Below are positions 59,342 to 64,000 of a stretch of DNA of 64,000 nt, piece after piece. Made by a program: the position numbers and the translations under genes. How positions within the stretch are numbered: the first letter of the stretch is position 1; each line of letters starts with the position of its first letter. A model generated the notes under the pieces. It made no database searches. It was not told the DNA's origin and was given only the letters and a program-made list of their open reading frames with translations. The DNA is from Fodinibacter sp038258215 (GTDB lineage Bacteria > Actinomycetota > Actinomycetes > Actinomycetales > Dermatophilaceae). The stretch is taken from the NCBI GenBank assembly GCA_038258215.1, contig JBBSQC010000012.1:1-64000 (forward strand), read 5' to 3'.

Positions 59342-60483
59342 GCACCGTCGACCAGGCCGCGCCGTCCGGGGAGACCCGGGCGCCGCGGCGCCGCCGGGGC
59401 GGGAAGGGATCCGGCCAGCGCCAGTCGGTGGCCGGGTGGCTCTTCGTCACCCCCGTGCTCGTCGTGCTCGGGCTGTTCCTCGTCATCCCCATCGCCATGG
59501 CCCTGTGGGTGTCCTTCACCAACTGGACCGGTCGCGGCAGCCCGTTCTCCTCAGGCGTCGGCCTGGTCGGCACCGACAACTACACCGCCCTCCTCACCCA
59601 GGAAGGCCTCTCGCGGCAGGACTTCATGATCTCGCTGCGCAACACCTTCTACTACGTCATCGGGGTCGTGCCGCTGCAGACGATGCTCGCCATCAGCCTG
59701 GCCGTCATCGTGAACCAGAAGTTCCTCAAGGGCCGCAGCTTCTTCCGCACCTCGTTCTACTTCCCCTCCGTGGTCTCCTCGGTGGCCATCTCCCTCGTCT
59801 TCCTCTACCTCTTCACCGGCACCGGGGCGGTCAACCAGTTCCTCGGGCTCTTCGGCATCGACGGACCGACGTGGTTCTCCGACCCCCGCGGGCTGCTGCA
59901 CATGATCGGCGGCGGCCTCGGGCTCTGGTCCACCGACAGCCCCCCGGGCTTCCTGGTCAACACCCAGGTGATGAACCTGTCGCTGTGGGAGTGGCTGAGC
60001 GGGCCCTCGGTCGCGATGTCGGCGATCATGCTCCAGGTCATCTGGACCACCGCCGGCACCTTCATGCTCATGTTCATCGCCGCCCTGCAGGACCTCCCCG
60101 GTGACGTCGAGGAGGCCGCGATGGTCGACGGAGCGAACGCCTGGCAGCGCTTCCGCAACGTCACGGTGCCGCACCTGCGGCCCACCATCCTGCTCGTCAT
60201 CACCCTGGGCGTCATCGGCACCTGGCAGGTCTTCGACCAGATGTACGTGATGACCCAAGGGGGGCCCGGCAAGACCACGCTGACCCCGGCATACCTCTCC
60301 TACACCGCCGCCTTCAACCAGCAGCAGTGGGGCCAGGGCGCCGCGATGGCCTTCCTCCTCTTCATCCTCATCTTCGTCCTCACCTCGCTTCAGCGCTTCG
60401 TGCTGCGCGACAAGGACGACGCGAAGCAGAAGAAGGCCGAGAAACGGCAACGTCGCGTGGCAAAGAAGGGGGTGGCGGCATGA
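59338..60483 (+). CDS. Sugar ABC transporter permease 1 (MalF-like)
   Basis: 381 residues from GTG 59338. Basic N-terminus, then TM1 (GWLFVTPVLVVLGLFLVIPI) and six transmembrane helices. The EAA loop that contacts the ATPase is EEAAMVDGANAWQRFRNVTV. An insert of about 60 residues between TM3 and TM4 (FSDPRGLLHMIGGGLGLWST) is longer than in minimal sugar permeases. Starts with 4-base overlap to the binding protein and ends overlapping permease 2. The tail is lysine/arginine-rich (KDDAKQKKAEKRQRRVAKK). Confidence 0.92.
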   Translation: MSTVDQAAPSGETRAPRRRRGGKGSGQRQSVAGWLFVTPVLVVLGLFLVIPIAMALWVSFTNWTGRGSPFSSGVGLVGTDNYTALLTQEGLSRQDFMISLRNTFYYVIGVVPLQTMLAISLAVIVNQKFLKGRSFFRTSFYFPSVVSSVAISLVFLYLFTGTGAVNQFLGLFGIDGPTWFSDPRGLLHMIGGGLGLWSTDSPPGFLVNTQVMNLSLWEWLSGPSVAMSAIMLQVIWTTAGTFMLMFIAALQDLPGDVEEAAMVDGANAWQRFRNVTVPHLRPTILLVITLGVIGTWQVFDQMYVMTQGGPGKTTLTPAYLSYTAAFNQQQWGQGAAMAFLLFILIFVLTSLQRFVLRDKDDAKQKKAEKRQRRVAKKGVAA

Positions 60484-61418
60484 GCGGGGCCGAGCCGACA
60501 ACAGGCACCAACGTCACCGAGGAAACTCGTGCTCGGGCCGCTCAGGCCTATCAGAAGACCGCCGCGGCCGACGACGGGAACCTCCTCGGGCGCAGTGGGC
60601 GGGGCAAGAAGCTCGCGGTCTACCTCGCGCTCGTCGTGTTCGCGCTGATCTACATCTACCCGTTCATCGTCCAGCTCTCGACGTCGTTCAAGACCGACGG
60701 GGATGCCGTCAACAACCCGTTGGCGCTGATCCCGAACCCGGTCACAACGGCCGCGTTCGAGCGGGTCTTCCAGACCGACTTCCCGCTGTGGTTCACCAAC
60801 TCGGTGGTCGTCACGCTGCTCGTCACGGCCGGGCGGGTCTTCTTCAACTCCCTCGCGGGCTACGCTCTCGCGCGCCTGAAGTTCGTCGGTCGGGACGCCC
60901 TGTTCACGGCCATCCTCGCCGTGCTCGCGGTGCCGGGCATCGTGCTGCTCATCCCGAAGTTCCTGGTGCTCAACTACCTCGGGATCTACAACACCTACCC
61001 CGCCCTGTTCGTCCCCCTCCTCGTGGACGCGGCTGGCGTGTTCATCATGAAGCAGTTCTTCGAGTCGATCTCGCCGTCGATGGAGGAGGCGGCCCGCCTG
61101 GACGGAGCCGGGACGTTCCGCACCTTCTGGTCGGTGATCCTGCCGATGGCCCGGCCGGCGCTCATCACGCTGACGATCCTGTCCTTCCAGGGGTCGTGGA
61201 ACGAGCTGTCGCACTTCATCATCGCGAGCAACGACCCCAAGCTGTACACGCTCACCCGCGGCGTGGCCAGCCTAACCTCCGGCGGGCTGGGGTCGGGCAG
61301 CCAGTTCCCCATCACCATGGCCGCGGCCCTGCTCATGACCATCCCGACGGCACTGGTGTTCATCATCTTCCAGCGCCAGTTCACCCAGGGCGCCAACTCC
61401 GGCGCCGACAAGGGGTGA
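60480..61418 (+). CDS. Sugar ABC transporter permease 2 (MalG-like)
   Basis: 312 residues from ATG 60480, overlapping permease 1 by 4 bases. Six helices, beginning LAVYLALVVFALIYIYPFIV, with EAA loop EEAARLDGAGTFRTFWSVIL and C-terminal QFTQGANSGADKG. Pairs with permease 1 to form the channel. No ATP-binding gene follows in the operon, so an MsiK-like ATPase encoded elsewhere is likely shared. A terminator hairpin follows 57 bases later. Confidence 0.93.
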   Translation: MSGAEPTTGTNVTEETRARAAQAYQKTAAADDGNLLGRSGRGKKLAVYLALVVFALIYIYPFIVQLSTSFKTDGDAVNNPLALIPNPVTTAAFERVFQTDFPLWFTNSVVVTLLVTAGRVFFNSLAGYALARLKFVGRDALFTAILAVLAVPGIVLLIPKFLVLNYLGIYNTYPALFVPLLVDAAGVFIMKQFFESISPSMEEAARLDGAGTFRTFWSVILPMARPALITLTILSFQGSWNELSHFIIASNDPKLYTLTRGVASLTSGGLGSGSQFPITMAAALLMTIPTALVFIIFQRQFTQGANSGADKG

Positions 61419-61474
61419 GGAGCTGCTCCCGGTCGGTCACGTGAGGGGATCGACCGGGAGCGACCGACGCCGGG

Positions 61475-61501
61475 CGGGGAACGCATCCTGCGCGTTCCCC
61501 G
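61475..61501. terminator. Bidirectional terminator between permease and aconitase
   Basis: CGGGGAACGC paired with GCGTTCCCCG (10 bp) around a 7-base loop, in the 90 bp gap between convergent genes. Confidence 0.7.
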
Positions 61502-61508
61502 TCCGTGC

Positions 61509-64000
<2,492 letters not shown>

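Overview
This 64 kb window is high-GC actinobacterial chromosome. Evidence includes actinobacterial families such as DUF3000, DUF222/13E12 HNH nuclease, HemQ-type heme synthesis, a mycothiol-type maleylpyruvate isomerase-fold protein and APS-type CysH with a ferredoxin-type sulfite reductase. Start-stop overlaps (ATGA or GTGA) and GTG starts are frequent. Gene content and codon usage fit the Intrasporangiaceae (Janibacter, Knoellia, Phycicoccus relatives), but the genus is an inference.

Layout. 0-10.5 kb is an accessory region. It opens with a transposase tail lying against a truncated lipoprotein gene, followed by an ECF sigma / anti-sigma / ABC exporter operon (minus strand), an IS1380 relic, an NAD(P)-binding oxidoreductase, a 1339 bp IS3-family element with an in-frame stop in its transposase, a MazF-type toxin-antitoxin pair with a perfect 20 bp palindrome, a lipoprotein and an excisionase-like HTH protein. 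It ends at a tRNA array (Gly-Cys-Val, minus strand, 10.6-10.9 kb), a common island boundary. 11-29.6 kb is mostly core: YihY membrane protein, AidB-like acyl-CoA dehydrogenase, PPK2, a RibD-C reductase, a polymerase-ligase fusion, MsrB, hemG-hemQ, hemE, DUF4349, DUF3000 and RNase D. 29.6-35.2 kb is patchy: VOC proteins, a DHFR-like reductase, a methyltransferase, a SnoaL-like protein next to an IS5-type relic, and a DUF222 HNH protein. 35.3-54 kb holds an ArsR-VOC operon, the fatty-acid beta-oxidation pair fadA-fadB behind a TetR-like operator, an MMPL transporter with a small membrane partner, an Xre-MurA fusion, two DinB-fold proteins, dxs, the sulfite reductase-cysH-siroheme synthase operon and a NupC transporter. 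54.3-61.4 kb is a carbohydrate locus (debranching-type glycosidase and a cytidine-deaminase-like gene, divergent from a LacI regulator and a binding protein with two permeases). The window ends inside aconitase.

Genes working together. The sulfur operon makes sulfite (CysH), reduces it (Sir) and builds the siroheme that Sir needs (CysG). HemE, HemG and HemQ are steps of the coproporphyrin-dependent heme route. FadA and FadB form a beta-oxidation complex. The sugar ABC system has no ATPase gene here, so it probably uses a shared one elsewhere.

Most unusual signals: a three-copy dispersed 61 bp stem-loop repeat with fixed spacing and a constant CTTGTCC loop motif; apparent over-representation of GNATGCCG/CGGCATNC words independent of reading frame; the Xre-MurA fusion with a palindrome on its own promoter; and a polymerase-ligase fusion without the phosphoesterase module.
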